Of a stretch of DNA of 64,000 bases, positions 33,799 through 43,337 are shown in pieces (position 1 is the stretch's first letter; every line of letters begins with the position of its first letter). The DNA is from an uncultured Pelagibacteraceae bacterium. GTDB lineage: Bacteria; Pseudomonadota; Alphaproteobacteria; Pelagibacterales; Pelagibacteraceae. Under the pieces are notes generated by a model. It ran no database searches. It saw nothing but the letters and a program-made list of their open reading frames with translations, and was not told where the DNA came from. The DNA lies in contig CABYYJ010000003.1 in NCBI GenBank assembly GCA_902523185.1, forward strand, positions 1-64,000. The letters are read 5' to 3'. The position numbers and the translations under genes are program-made.

Positions 33799-34294
33799 AG
33801 ACATAAATAAGGCAGCGATTAAAAAAATTGTTGCTAATAAAAAGATCGTAGAATTTTCTCCAGGAGATACGATTAAAATCGGCGTTAAAATTGTTGAGGG
33901 GAAAAGAGAGAGAATTCAGTATTTTGAGGGAGTTTGTATTGCAAAAAAAAACAGAGGTATAAACTCTTCTTTCACTGTAAGAAAAATTTCTTTCGGAGAA
34001 GGTGTGGAGAGGACTTTTGCGCTTTACAGTCCAAACGTCGACTCAATAAAAGTAGTAAGATCAGGAAAAGTCAGAAGAGCAAAACTTTATTACTTAAGAG
34101 ATAGAAAAGGTAAATCTGCAAGAATAACTGAAAAAATTAAAAAAAAAATTGGCGTTGATGTTTCTTTAAAAACAAACGAAGTAAAAATTGAAAAAGCTGA
34201 TTTAAAAAATCCAGATAAAAAAGTTGTCGAGACTAATCTAGAATCTGAACCAACTGCAACAGAAGTCAAAAAAGCTTCTGAAGAAAAAAAATAA
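33785..34294 (+). CDS. rplS: 50S ribosomal protein L19 with C-terminal extension
   Basis: L19 lies at the 30S-50S interface. Residues 1-118 are a standard L19 with [51 protein letters not shown] and [19 protein letters not shown]. About 50 further residues form a Lys/Glu-rich tail ([20 protein letters not shown] and onward). It starts 14 bases before the trmD stop in another frame, so the two are coupled. The tail parallels that of S16 in the same operon. Confidence 0.96.
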   Translation: MKNIEDINKAAIKKIVANKKIVEFSPGDTIKIGVKIVEGKRERIQYFEGVCIAKKNRGINSSFTVRKISFGEGVERTFALYSPNVDSIKVVRSGKVRRAKLYYLRDRKGKSARITEKIKKKIGVDVSLKTNEVKIEKADLKNPDKKVVETNLESEPTATEVKKASEEKK

Positions 34295-34300
34295 GATCTC

Positions 34301-35701
34301 ATGTCTAAAACTTTATACGATAAACTTTGGGAAAAGAATCTTGTTCATGAACAAGAAGACGGAACATGTTTAATATATGTTGATAGGCATTTAGTTCATG
34401 AAGTTACAAGTCCACAAGCTTTCGAAGGCTTAAGGTTGCAAAATAGAAAAGTAAGAAGACCAGATTTAACTTTAGCTGTCCCGGATCATAATATTCCAAC
34501 AACAGATAGATCTAAGGGTATTGTTGATAATGAGGCTAAAATACAAATCGAAACATTGAGAAAAAATTGTAAGGATTTTGGAGTACAACTTTTCGACGTA
34601 AATGATAAAAGACAAGGAATAGTTCATATTATTGGTCCTGAACAAGGTTTTACTCAACCAGGTTCAGTGATAGTTTGTGGCGATAGCCACACAGCTACCC
34701 ACGGAGCTTTCGGTGCACTAGCATTTGGAATTGGAACATCTGAAGTCGAACATGTTCTTGCAACTCAAACGTTGATGCAAAAGAAATCAAAAAACATGAG
34801 AATAAAAGTGAACGGAAAGATTTCAAAAGGTGTAACAGCAAAAGACGTAATATTAAAGATTATCGGAACTATCAGCACAGCAGGTGGGACTGGCTTTGTA
34901 ATAGAATATGCTGGGGAAGTTATTGAGAACTTTAGCATGGAGGAAAGAATGACAGTTTGCAATATGACTATTGAGGCTGGGGCCAGAGCTGGATTAATAG
35001 CGCCTGACGAAAAAACCTTTAAGTACCTAAAAGGTAAAAAAATGTCACCTTCGGGTGTTAATTGGGAAAAAGCCATTAAGTACTGGCAGACATTATATTC
35101 TGATAAGGATTGTAAATTTGATAAAGAGATAAATATTAATGGACCTGATATCGAACCTTTAGTTACTTGGGGAACTTCTCCACACGATGTATCGCCAGTT
35201 AATGGTTTAGTTCCAGATCCTGCCAAAGAGAAAAACAACGATAGGAAAAAGGCGATTCAAAGGTCCTTAGAATATATGGGGCTAAAACCTAATACGAAAA
35301 TTTCAGAGATAAAAATTGATAAAATTTTTATTGGTAGCTGTACAAACGGAAGAATTGAAGACCTTAGACTTGCTGCAGATCTTTTAAAAGGAAAAAAAAT
35401 TGCTGAGCACGTAAGCGCTATGGTAGTTCCAGGATCTGGATTGGTTAAAGAACAAGCAGAAAAAGAGGGTTTAGATAAAATATTTATTAATGCAGGATTC
35501 GAATGGAGAGAACCAGGTTGTTCTATGTGTTTAGGAATGAATCCTGATCAATTAAAACCCCAAGAAAGATGCGCATCAACTTCAAATAGAAATTTTGAAG
35601 GTCGACAAGGAAGAGGCGGAAGAACACATTTGGTGAGTCCAGGCATGGCAATTGCAGCCGCAATTAAAGGTCATTTATCAGATGTAAGAGAAATACAGTA
35701 A
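34301..35701 (+). CDS. leuC: 3-isopropylmalate dehydratase large subunit
   Basis: LeuC with LeuD isomerises 2-isopropylmalate to 3-isopropylmalate in leucine synthesis. The 466-residue protein has the 4Fe-4S cysteines Cys347 ([12 protein letters not shown]), Cys407 and Cys410 ([13 protein letters not shown]), plus [33 protein letters not shown]. It starts six bases after rplS, so it may share a transcript with the ribosomal operon. The stop shares one base with the leuD ATG. Confidence 0.97.
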   Translation: MSKTLYDKLWEKNLVHEQEDGTCLIYVDRHLVHEVTSPQAFEGLRLQNRKVRRPDLTLAVPDHNIPTTDRSKGIVDNEAKIQIETLRKNCKDFGVQLFDVNDKRQGIVHIIGPEQGFTQPGSVIVCGDSHTATHGAFGALAFGIGTSEVEHVLATQTLMQKKSKNMRIKVNGKISKGVTAKDVILKIIGTISTAGGTGFVIEYAGEVIENFSMEERMTVCNMTIEAGARAGLIAPDEKTFKYLKGKKMSPSGVNWEKAIKYWQTLYSDKDCKFDKEININGPDIEPLVTWGTSPHDVSPVNGLVPDPAKEKNNDRKKAIQRSLEYMGLKPNTKISEIKIDKIFIGSCTNGRIEDLRLAADLLKGKKIAEHVSAMVVPGSGLVKEQAEKEGLDKIFINAGFEWREPGCSMCLGMNPDQLKPQERCASTSNRNFEGRQGRGGRTHLVSPGMAIAAAIKGHLSDVREIQ

Positions 35702-36309
35702 TGAGAAAATTTTTAAAACTAAAATCAATACCTTCTTACTTATCTTTACAAAATATTGATACAGATATGATCGTTCCAAAGCAGTTTTTGAAGACGATAA
35801 AGAGAACCGGATTAGGCAAAGGCTTATTTTATGAAATGCGCTTTAATGAAAATGGTAAAGAAATTAAGGACTTTGTTTTGAATACAGAACCTTATAAATT
35901 TTCTAAAATTTTAATTGCAGGAAAAAATTTTGGTTGTGGTTCTTCTAGAGAGCATGCCCCTTGGGCTCTGCTGGATTTTGGAATAAGCTGTGTTATAAGC
36001 TCAAGCTTCGCAGATATATTTTATAACAACTGTTTCAAAAACGGGATACTTCCAATTAGAATCAATGAGGAAATTGTTCTTGAATTAGCGGAATACTCTA
36101 AAAGAAAAGAGGAAATAGAGATAGATCTAGAGAATCAAGAAATTAAATTTGGAAATAAAAATCAAAAATTCGAAGTTGATCCTTTTAAAAAGAAATGCTT
36201 GATGGAAGGATTGGACGACGTAGCTTTATCAATGGAAAAAATAAATTTAATTGATAGTTTTGAAAAAAAAATCAAAGAAAGTAGACCTTGGCTATTGAAA
36301 AATGATTAA
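35701..36309 (+). CDS. leuD: 3-isopropylmalate dehydratase small subunit
   Basis: LeuD is the swivelling small subunit paired with LeuC. The 202-residue protein has [43 protein letters not shown] and the substrate-specificity region [22 protein letters not shown]-type sequence. Length is typical. It overlaps leuC by one base and leuB by eight. Confidence 0.97.
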   Translation: MRKFLKLKSIPSYLSLQNIDTDMIVPKQFLKTIKRTGLGKGLFYEMRFNENGKEIKDFVLNTEPYKFSKILIAGKNFGCGSSREHAPWALLDFGISCVISSSFADIFYNNCFKNGILPIRINEEIVLELAEYSKRKEEIEIDLENQEIKFGNKNQKFEVDPFKKKCLMEGLDDVALSMEKINLIDSFEKKIKESRPWLLKND

Positions 36310-37408
36310 AGTAAAAGATAGGAAACTTTTACTTTTAGCTGGTGATGGGATAGGTCCTGAAGTTGTACGAGAAGTAAAAAAAATCATAGAATGGTTTAAT
36401 AAAAATAAATCCTTAGATTTTAAGATTGAAGAGGGTCTAGTTGGTGGAATATCTTACGAAAAACATAAAACACCCATTACCGATGAAGTCTTTTATAAAG
36501 CTTTAGAAAGTGAAGCAGTGATACTTGGAGCAGTCGGTGGGCCAAAATACGATAGTTTAGAATTTTCTAAACGACCTGAAAGAGCTTTATTAAAACTAAG
36601 AAAAGAACTTAAACTTTTTGCAAATTTACGTCCAGCAATATGTTTTAAACAATTAGTTGAGGCTTCTTCTTTAAAGCCAGAGATAATATCTGGATTAGAT
36701 ATAATGATTGTGCGTGAATTAACAGGTGGAATTTATTTTGGTGAACCAAGAGGAATCGAACCAATCGAAAACAATGAGAGAAAAGGTGTTAATACTCACA
36801 CTTACACCACAAATGAAATTCAAAGGGTGGCAAGAGTTGCATTTGATTTAGCGAAAAAAAGAAAAAATAAAGTAACCTCTTGTGAAAAATCTAATGTTAT
36901 GGAAGCAGGCGTCTTATGGAGAGAAGAGGTGCAATCTTTGCGAGATAAGGAATATAAGAAAATAGATTTAGAGCATATGCTCGCAGATAATTGTGCAATG
37001 CAATTATTGAGAAATCCCAAACAATTTGATGTAATTGTTACGGATAACTTATTTGGTGATATACTTTCAGATGAAGCAGCCATGTTAACAGGTTCTCTTG
37101 GCTTATTACCTTCAGCTTCACTTGGTGCAAGAGATAAAAATGGTAAAATTCGATCGATGTACGAACCAGTTCATGGATCTGCACCAGATATTGCTGGAAA
37201 AAATATTGCTAATCCGATTGCTACTATTTTAAGTCTATCAATGGCTTTAAGATACTCTTTAGATTTAGATAAAGAGGCCAACCAGCTTGATAAAGCTGTC
37301 CAGAGTGTTCTTGACGACGGTTTAAGAACAAAAGATATTATGTCTAAAAATAAAAAAGAGGTTTCTACATCTCAAATGGGTGACGCTATAATCAATTATT
37401 TAAGCTAG
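36302..37408 (+). CDS. leuB: 3-isopropylmalate dehydrogenase
   Basis: LeuB oxidises and decarboxylates 3-isopropylmalate to 2-oxoisocaproate with NAD. The 368-residue protein has [23 protein letters not shown], the substrate loop [45 protein letters not shown] and the NAD-binding [19 protein letters not shown]. It ends the leuCDB operon and converges on the glycan block with two bases between stops. Confidence 0.97.
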   Translation: MIKVKDRKLLLLAGDGIGPEVVREVKKIIEWFNKNKSLDFKIEEGLVGGISYEKHKTPITDEVFYKALESEAVILGAVGGPKYDSLEFSKRPERALLKLRKELKLFANLRPAICFKQLVEASSLKPEIISGLDIMIVRELTGGIYFGEPRGIEPIENNERKGVNTHTYTTNEIQRVARVAFDLAKKRKNKVTSCEKSNVMEAGVLWREEVQSLRDKEYKKIDLEHMLADNCAMQLLRNPKQFDVIVTDNLFGDILSDEAAMLTGSLGLLPSASLGARDKNGKIRSMYEPVHGSAPDIAGKNIANPIATILSLSMALRYSLDLDKEANQLDKAVQSVLDDGLRTKDIMSKNKKEVSTSQMGDAIINYLS

Positions 37409-37410
37409 TT

Positions 37411-38190
37411 TCAAACTATTTCTGCTACATCGATTTTACTGTTATTTTCATATCTTATATACTTTTTAAGAAATGTTAAAAAAAATGATTTTAAGATAAA
37501 AATTAAATAAAACTTGTAATTGCTCTTTTTAAATTTAATTAAAAATATCATTCTCGACCAAAGAGTTAGTAATTCTCTAAATCCATAATTAGTGTTTCCT
37601 TGATGCCTTTTATTATGTGAAACATATATAAAAGTGATCTTTTTCGTATATTGAAAAATCCAATAATCTAAAAAAATAAAATCTTCTTTATTAGAAATAA
37701 TTTTATCTCTGACACTTTTCTTAAAGCATTTAAAAGACGAGGTATATATTTTGTAAGATTTATTCATTAAAAAACTAGATACAATGTTATTCAACCTACT
37801 TACAAATATTTTGATAAAATTATGTTCTCTCTTTTTATATTTGACATAGCACACATCAAAAAAATTTAATTCTTTAAGCATGTCATCAATGTGTTTTGGG
37901 TCATGCTGCATATCATCATCCATGCATACGATAAAATCACCTGTACAATATTTAAGCCCACAAAAAATAGCACTGTGTTGACCATAGTTTTTTTTTAAGT
38001 TTATACCTTTTATAAAGTTATTGTTCACTTTAAGTTTTTTTATAACTTCCCAACTACTATCTGAACTAAAATCATTAATTAAAATTATTTCAAAATCATT
38101 AAATTCTTTTAAATTCGCTTTTATCTCTTTTACAAGAACTTCAAGTATTTTTGAGCTGTTAAATACTGGTATTATAATTGATATTTTCAT
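37411..38190 (-). CDS. Family 2 glycosyltransferase
   Basis: The 259-residue protein opens ISIIIPVFNSSKILEVLV, the GT-A nucleotide-sugar fold, with IILINDFSSDSSWEVI and the metal-binding DDDMQHDPKHI (Asp91-Asp93). It resembles dolichyl/undecaprenyl-phosphate sugar transferases, but the C-terminal membrane helices of that group are weak or absent. Donor and acceptor are unknown. Its start overlaps the end of the upstream NAD-dependent epimerase-like gene by four bases; the three minus-strand genes form one unit. Confidence 0.9.
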   Translation of the reverse strand: MKISIIIPVFNSSKILEVLVKEIKANLKEFNDFEIILINDFSSDSSWEVIKKLKVNNNFIKGINLKKNYGQHSAIFCGLKYCTGDFIVCMDDDMQHDPKHIDDMLKELNFFDVCYVKYKKREHNFIKIFVSRLNNIVSSFLMNKSYKIYTSSFKCFKKSVRDKIISNKEDFIFLDYWIFQYTKKITFIYVSHNKRHQGNTNYGFRELLTLWSRMIFLIKFKKSNYKFYLIFILKSFFLTFLKKYIRYENNSKIDVAEIV

Positions 38191-38888
38191 AAATAATATT
38201 TTGTAATCATATTAAGTATATAATTTCTTTTTTTGAGATTTTTGTAATAAAATTTTGGAAGCAATGTGTCTTTTTGTATTTTACTTAAGTTAATATTTCT
38301 ATTATTTTTTTTAATAATCTTAATATTTATTTTTTTATCAAATAAATTCGAAAAAACTTTTAATAATCTTAAAACATCAACAGACTTGTAGTTGAATATA
38401 TTTATAATTTTTTTGTTCTCCTCAAAATTTTTAAAGTATTTTTCTAATATATAATTAATATCATCTATATCGATTAAGTTTCTTTTCGAATTTTTCCACA
38501 ATTTAAAAGTTTTATCATTTAGAAAACAATCATAAATTGAATTTGTCAGAGTATTTACATTTTTATTTTTACCAACAATCTGTGGAAGTCTGATAATTAA
38601 ATAATCTTTGCACTCTTTTTTTAAAATACTCTCTATTTTGATTTTATTTTTTACATAGGGATCGTTTTTTAAACTTATATTTTCAACACTTAATGAGCTT
38701 ATATAGACAAATTTTTTTTTGGGGTGAATTTTTTTAAGAATTTTTCTAAAAAGTATTATTTCTCGAATGAACTCTTTATTGTCCCTAAGATTTGAATTTG
38801 ATACACCTGCTGCATAAATAAAAAAATTATTTGGTATATTAATTTTTTTTAGATTTTTTGCTAAAAAACCACTGCCATATATTTTCAT
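38187..38888 (-). CDS. NAD-dependent epimerase/dehydratase-like protein (short)
   Basis: The 233-residue protein resembles extended short-chain dehydrogenases of sugar metabolism: a glycine motif at the start (MKIYGSGFLAKNL), FVYISSLSVEN with the conserved serine, and YVKNKIKIES with the Tyr-X-X-X-Lys pair, then IIRLPQIVGKNKNV. It is about 70-100 residues shorter than typical sugar epimerases and its glycine motif is reduced, so activity is uncertain. The region is extremely AT-rich. Sugar substrate unknown. Confidence 0.75.
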   Translation of the reverse strand: MKIYGSGFLAKNLKKINIPNNFFIYAAGVSNSNLRDNKEFIREIILFRKILKKIHPKKKFVYISSLSVENISLKNDPYVKNKIKIESILKKECKDYLIIRLPQIVGKNKNVNTLTNSIYDCFLNDKTFKLWKNSKRNLIDIDDINYILEKYFKNFEENKKIINIFNYKSVDVLRLLKVFSNLFDKKINIKIIKKNNRNINLSKIQKDTLLPKFYYKNLKKRNYILNMITKYYL

Positions 38889-38889
38889 T

Positions 38890-39630
38890 TTATCCTTTTT
38901 TAAAATAGTAGGAGTTGAAACATTTGTCTTTTAATTTAAACCCATTGTTATTCAGGATATTCATAATTGTTTGTCTTTTTTCCTTATTAATTACATTAAA
39001 ATGTAGTTCAAAGAATAAATATTTTATTTGAGAAAATTTACGGATATTGAGAATGTAATAATCTTCGTCGCCTTCAATATCTAATATTAAAGTATTAAAT
39101 TTATTAAAATTTTTAATCTTATTTTTCTCTAAGTTTTGTACTAAAACTTTTTTTTTTGTTTTAATTTTACTCGATGTAGATAAAAAATCATTTGAAAAAA
39201 AGAAATATTTATTTTTAGTTTTTTTATAAACCAAATTATTTGTAAATATTTCAAAATTAGTCTTGTTATAAATTAAATTGTTTTTTAAATTTTTTATAAT
39301 TTCTTTATTTATTTCAAAAACTAACATTTTGTTTTTAGAATTTTTGTAAACTAAAGCAGGGATAAAACCTATGCCGCCTCCAAGAATAACAGATCGATTT
39401 TTTGTAGTAATATGTTTTTCTATCAGTTTTTTATCGTTATACTCATAGGTTTTAAAAAGGAAGCTTGAATAGTTTTGAATTGGAATATTTTTAATTTTTA
39501 ATTCAAACATTAAATTTTTATAGTAAAAATTTTTAATGAAATATTTGTGTATTAAACCAAATAGATAATTATGGTGTACGATATAATATATAGGTGTTAA
39601 AATTATTTTTGTTAATGTATTAAATACCAT
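38890..39630 (-). CDS. FkbM family methyltransferase
   Basis: The 246-residue protein has an N-terminal hydrophobic stretch, the SAM-binding motif SVILGGGIGFIPALVY with the acidic partner VFEINKEIIKNL, and the FkbM signature LILDIEGDEDYYILN followed by YLFFELHFNVI. FkbM enzymes O-methylate sugars or other hydroxyls, often in polysaccharide clusters. It begins the minus-strand trio and is divergent from the GT39-like gene. Confidence 0.85.
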   Translation of the reverse strand: MVFNTLTKIILTPIYYIVHHNYLFGLIHKYFIKNFYYKNLMFELKIKNIPIQNYSSFLFKTYEYNDKKLIEKHITTKNRSVILGGGIGFIPALVYKNSKNKMLVFEINKEIIKNLKNNLIYNKTNFEIFTNNLVYKKTKNKYFFFSNDFLSTSSKIKTKKKVLVQNLEKNKIKNFNKFNTLILDIEGDEDYYILNIRKFSQIKYLFFELHFNVINKEKRQTIMNILNNNGFKLKDKCFNSYYFKKG

Positions 39631-39686
39631 GGGGAAATGTATAAATTTTTTAAAGACATTTTACTACTAGAAACGCATTCAATCTA

Positions 39687-41327
39687 ATGAAAGATAAAAA
39701 AATAAATAATTTAATAATATGCTCTTTTTTCTTTTCATACTTAATGATTGGAATCTATACACTTAATGATTACGGAATAAATATCGAGGAGCATACTCAA
39801 ATATACTCAGGTTATTATTGGTTAAATTATATATATGAATTCTTTCAAATTGAATATTTAAGTAATGATATTAAAAATAAGTTAAATATTATCTCTGAAG
39901 ATCGTCAATTACCTAATCCTAAAATTTATACTTATGGTCCGGCATTTGATGTAACAGCAGCATTTTTAGAAAGTACATTAAATCATGATAATGAAATTTT
40001 CAAATTTCAATTAAGACACTTTTTGATATTTGCTATTTTTTTTTTTAGTGCAATTATTTTTTTTAAATTTTTACATTTAAGATTTAAATTTTTTTTTATA
40101 TCTTTCGCTGGAACTTTATTATATATTTTTTCACCAAGAATTTATGGGGATAGTTTCCATAATAACAAAGATATTTTGTTTTTATCGTTAGTAGTTTTTT
40201 CTTTTTATTTTGCATTCAAATTATTCAAAAAAATAAAATTTAAAAATATTATTTTATTCTCTATATTTGCAGCTCTTGCGACATCAACAAGAGCAATTGG
40301 ATTATTTCTGCCTGTTTCAATAATAATGTTTATTTTTTTCAAATATTTAAACATTGACAAAAAAAAGGGGGTGATAACCTCCTTTTTTTTAATATTTACT
40401 TATTTATTATTTTTAGTATTACATTGGCCTTATCTTTGGGAAAATCCAATAAATAATTTCTTTGATTTTTATACAAAATCAAAATCTTGGATTTTTTCGT
40501 ATTTTATATTGTTTGAAGGTAAGTATCTTTTAACTAATGCTTTACCAGATTATTTTATTTTCAAATGGATTGGCATTACTACACCTATTTTTAATTTAAT
40601 AATCTTTATTTTAGGAATATTTTTTTTATTTAAAAGATTTGGTTTTAGATTAATATCTTTTAATCCTTACAACCGTTACAGCTACGACTTCTGGAGAAGC
40701 AATAATGAAATGATGGATTATTTTGTTTTTTTTAACGCTACCTTAATTTTATTAGTAATATTATTTTTAGATGTCCCATTTGTGAGCGGCTGGCGACATC
40801 TATACTTTCTAAACTTTTTTATTATTTATATAGGTATATTTTTTTTGTACTTATATCGAGTAAAAATTAAAAAATACAATCAGTATTTAACATTCTTATT
40901 TATAATTTTTTTTTCTTTCAATGTTTATAAATTAATTTTATTTCATCCATACCAAAGTTTATATTTCAATGAATTCCTGATGGATAAAGACGGATATTTA
41001 GTTGATAGAGATGGTCTAAGTAGGTTAGATTCTATCAATAAAGTTATTTCGTTTAGTGAGGATAGAAAAATTATTAACATAGCTAATTCATCATTTATTC
41101 CGTATTATAGGATAAAAGAAGCTTTCAGCCAGGAGATAATCAAAAAAATTAAATTTGTTGGTAGAGAATATGATCAAGCAGATTTTATTTTTAATAACTT
41201 TGTATACGAGGTTAACCCAAAATATAATGATAAATACCATATTCCCAACAATTTTGAGCAAATTTATGTTTTAGAAATTGATGGAATTAAGATATATGAA
41301 ATTTATAGAAGAATTAAATCCAAATGA
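39687..41327 (+). CDS. Membrane glycosyltransferase, GT39/ArnT-like (GT-C fold)
   Basis: The 546-residue protein has ten or more hydrophobic segments and a soluble C-terminal part. Near the start the first periplasmic loop carries acidic residues in DYGINIEEHTQIYSGYYW (Glu34-Glu35), as expected for GT-C enzymes using polyprenyl-phosphate sugars. RIYGDSFHNNKDILFLSLVVFSFYFA and TSTRAIGLFLPVSI also fit the family. It may transfer a sugar made available by the neighbouring GT2. A run of 11 T lies at 40036-40046. It overlaps the next gene by four bases. Confidence 0.8.
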   Translation: MKDKKINNLIICSFFFSYLMIGIYTLNDYGINIEEHTQIYSGYYWLNYIYEFFQIEYLSNDIKNKLNIISEDRQLPNPKIYTYGPAFDVTAAFLESTLNHDNEIFKFQLRHFLIFAIFFFSAIIFFKFLHLRFKFFFISFAGTLLYIFSPRIYGDSFHNNKDILFLSLVVFSFYFAFKLFKKIKFKNIILFSIFAALATSTRAIGLFLPVSIIMFIFFKYLNIDKKKGVITSFFLIFTYLLFLVLHWPYLWENPINNFFDFYTKSKSWIFSYFILFEGKYLLTNALPDYFIFKWIGITTPIFNLIIFILGIFFLFKRFGFRLISFNPYNRYSYDFWRSNNEMMDYFVFFNATLILLVILFLDVPFVSGWRHLYFLNFFIIYIGIFFLYLYRVKIKKYNQYLTFLFIIFFSFNVYKLILFHPYQSLYFNEFLMDKDGYLVDRDGLSRLDSINKVISFSEDRKIINIANSSFIPYYRIKEAFSQEIIKKIKFVGREYDQADFIFNNFVYEVNPKYNDKYHIPNNFEQIYVLEIDGIKIYEIYRRIKSK

Positions 41328-41599
41328 AAATTTTTGTTTATAAAGTAGTTTTTTTAATGTTTTGTCTATTTTTGTTATTTAATTTTACTATTGGATATCA
41401 AGTGCGGAAAATTGAAGATAAAATTTTAAATATTAGCTCAAAAAATAAAATTGAAGAATTTAAGGTTAAACTAAAAAAAGAGATTAAATCGGGATTGAAA
41501 AAAGAAAATATTTTTCAAGATGATGAGAGAGAGTTAATCAGAGATTTTTTGCAAAAAATAATTTTAGAATTAGAGCTAGAAAAAATTCAAGATAAATAA
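41324..41599 (+). CDS. Small single-helix membrane protein, unknown function
   Basis: The 91-residue protein has one N-terminal membrane helix (about residues 4-24) and a lysine/glutamate-rich, probably helical or coiled-coil remainder ending in RDFLQKIILELELEKIQDK. It overlaps the GT39-like gene by four bases (ATGA) and lies 10 bases before asd. I recognise no family. It could be an accessory subunit of the membrane glycosyltransferase or a native companion of asd. Confidence 0.65.
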   Translation: MKIFVYKVVFLMFCLFLLFNFTIGYQVRKIEDKILNISSKNKIEEFKVKLKKEIKSGLKKENIFQDDERELIRDFLQKIILELELEKIQDK

Positions 41600-41609
41600 A
41601 TAAAGTATA

Positions 41610-42608
41610 ATGAATATTGCAATAATTGGAGCATCAGGAAACGTAGGAAGAAAAACTATCGAAATTTTAGAAAAATCAAATTTTTCTATCGAGAAACTTT
41701 TTTTAGTTGCTTCAAAAAAGAGCGCTGGAAAAAAAATAAAATTTAGAAAGGAAGAAATAGAAATCGAAAATTTAGAAAATTATGATTTTTCAAAAGCTCA
41801 AATAACTTTTTTCGCTGCTGGTAGCAAAATAGCAAAAGAGTGGGTACCAAAAGCTTCAAAAAAAACGATTGTAATTGATAATTCAAGTTATTTTCGAATG
41901 AATGACGATGTTCCATTAGTTGTTTCAGAAGTAAACCCTGAAGCTTTAGAAAACCATAAAAACATTATATCAAATCCAAATTGTTCAACAATGCAAATGG
42001 TCCTTACATTGAAACCGCTTCATGATGAATACACAATCAAAAGGGTTGTAGTTTCAACATACCAAGCAGTTTCGGGTGCTGGTAAACTTCCCATGGATGA
42101 ACTTTTTGAACAGACAAAGAATTTTTTAAATAAAAAAAAGATTGATTCCAAAAATTTTACAAAACAAATTGCCTTTAATGTTATACCACATATCGATATT
42201 TTCGGTAAAGATGGGTACACTAAAGAGGAACTTAAAATGACTAATGAAACTAAAAAAATTTTAGATAATAAAATCGACATCACAGCAACTTGTGTAAGAG
42301 TTCCAGTGCGAACAGGCCATTCAGAGTCAATTAATATTGAGTTTAATAATAATTTCGATTTTGAAAATGTCGTAAAAATTTTAAAAAATGCTCCAGGGTG
42401 TAAAGTTGTAGATGAAAGAAAAGATGGTGGATATATTACACCTGCTGAAGCAGAAGGCGATTATTTGACTTATATCTCAAGGATTAGAAAAGATAACTCA
42501 AATAACAAAGCAATTAATTTGTGGGTTGTATCCGATAATTTATTGAAAGGCGCGGCTTTAAATACTGTACAAATCGCACAGTGTTTAATGAAAAAAAATT
42601 ATCTTTAG
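41610..42608 (+). CDS. asd: Aspartate-semialdehyde dehydrogenase
   Basis: Asd reduces aspartyl phosphate to aspartate semialdehyde for lysine, threonine and methionine synthesis. The 332-residue protein has IAIIGASGNVGRKTIEIL, the catalytic Cys125 in IISNPNCSTMQMVL, VSTYQAVSGAGKLPMDEL, and His237 in VPVRTGHSES. It ends 14 bases before my preferred sdhC start and may be transcribed with the sdh genes. Confidence 0.97.
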   Translation: MNIAIIGASGNVGRKTIEILEKSNFSIEKLFLVASKKSAGKKIKFRKEEIEIENLENYDFSKAQITFFAAGSKIAKEWVPKASKKTIVIDNSSYFRMNDDVPLVVSEVNPEALENHKNIISNPNCSTMQMVLTLKPLHDEYTIKRVVVSTYQAVSGAGKLPMDELFEQTKNFLNKKKIDSKNFTKQIAFNVIPHIDIFGKDGYTKEELKMTNETKKILDNKIDITATCVRVPVRTGHSESINIEFNNNFDFENVVKILKNAPGCKVVDERKDGGYITPAEAEGDYLTYISRIRKDNSNNKAINLWVVSDNLLKGAALNTVQIAQCLMKKNYL

Positions 42609-42622
42609 TCTATAAACAAGTT

Positions 42623-43009
42623 ATGGAAAATAAAAATAATCCTCTAAGTCCTCATTTGCAAATTTACAAGTGGCAGATTTCTTCTCTATTGTCAATTACT
42701 CATAGAATTGTAGGAGTTATAAATATTTTTGCAGTAATTATTATATGTTTTTGGACAATATTCTTACTTCTGGGTCAAGAAAATTACTTTCCGATAGAGA
42801 TTTTTTTAAACACTTTTTTTGGGAAGTTTATAGTTTTATCCCTCTGTTGGACATTTAGCTTTCATATTTTGAATGAGATAAGACATTTAATGTGGGATAT
42901 TGGATATGGTTTTGATTTAAAGATAGCAAATATAACTGGTTTTGCCACTCTGTTCGGATCTTTTATATTAACAATTTTACTTTATTTAATCGGAAAAAAC
43001 TTTTTTTAA
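42623..43009 (+). CDS. sdhC: Succinate dehydrogenase cytochrome b556 subunit
   Basis: SdhC anchors complex II and helps bind haem b and ubiquinone. From the ATG at 42623 the protein is 128 residues and starts like other alphaproteobacterial SdhC (NPLSPHLQIYKWQISSLLSITHRIVGVI). Three membrane helices follow, with the haem ligand region SFHILNEIRHLMWDIGYGF. A longer frame opening at 42581 would overlap asd and is not conserved in character, so I reject that start. Confidence 0.93.
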   Translation: MENKNNPLSPHLQIYKWQISSLLSITHRIVGVINIFAVIIICFWTIFLLLGQENYFPIEIFLNTFFGKFIVLSLCWTFSFHILNEIRHLMWDIGYGFDLKIANITGFATLFGSFILTILLYLIGKNFF

Positions 43010-43010
43010 C

Positions 43011-43337
43011 ATGCACGTATCTACAAAAAAGTGGTTATTTACTAAAGTTAGTTCAACGATCCTGATTCCGTTTAAAATCTGGTTTTTGCTTAATTTTGTA
43101 TCGTTATATGATAAAGACTATTTAGAGATAGTTTCATTCTTTGCTGGCCAGCCATCAAAAATTTTATTTTCAATATTCATAATAATAGCCTTTTTTTTCT
43201 CTGCTTTGACTATAAGTGAGATTTTCGAGGACTATGTTAGAGACGAAAAAATCAAAAATGTCGCAAATAAAGCTTTAGTTTTTTTTGCTATAATAATACC
43301 ACTTTTAACAATTTTAGGACTTTATAATTTAAGGTAA
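43011..43337 (+). CDS. sdhD: Succinate dehydrogenase membrane anchor subunit
   Basis: The 108-residue protein has three hydrophobic segments and a short charged loop, ITLRVEHV-like region replaced here by [15 protein letters not shown], the usual SdhD quinone-side motif (D-Y-V/I). Sequence conservation is low in this family; assignment leans on topology and position between sdhC (one base) and sdhA (one-base overlap). Confidence 0.9.
   Translation: MHVSTKKWLFTKVSSTILIPFKIWFLLNFVSLYDKDYLEIVSFFAGQPSKILFSIFIIIAFFFSALTISEIFEDYVRDEKIKNVANKALVFFAIIIPLLTILGLYNLR

Noticed and set aside
34765-35238. 157-residue open frame on the minus strand inside leuC
   Set aside because: Shadow of leuC; its composition reflects the opposite strand and it has no recognisable motif.
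37409-41609. Mobile element carrying the glycan genes
   Set aside because: No transposase, integrase, terminal inverted repeats, target duplication or tRNA edge is visible at either border.
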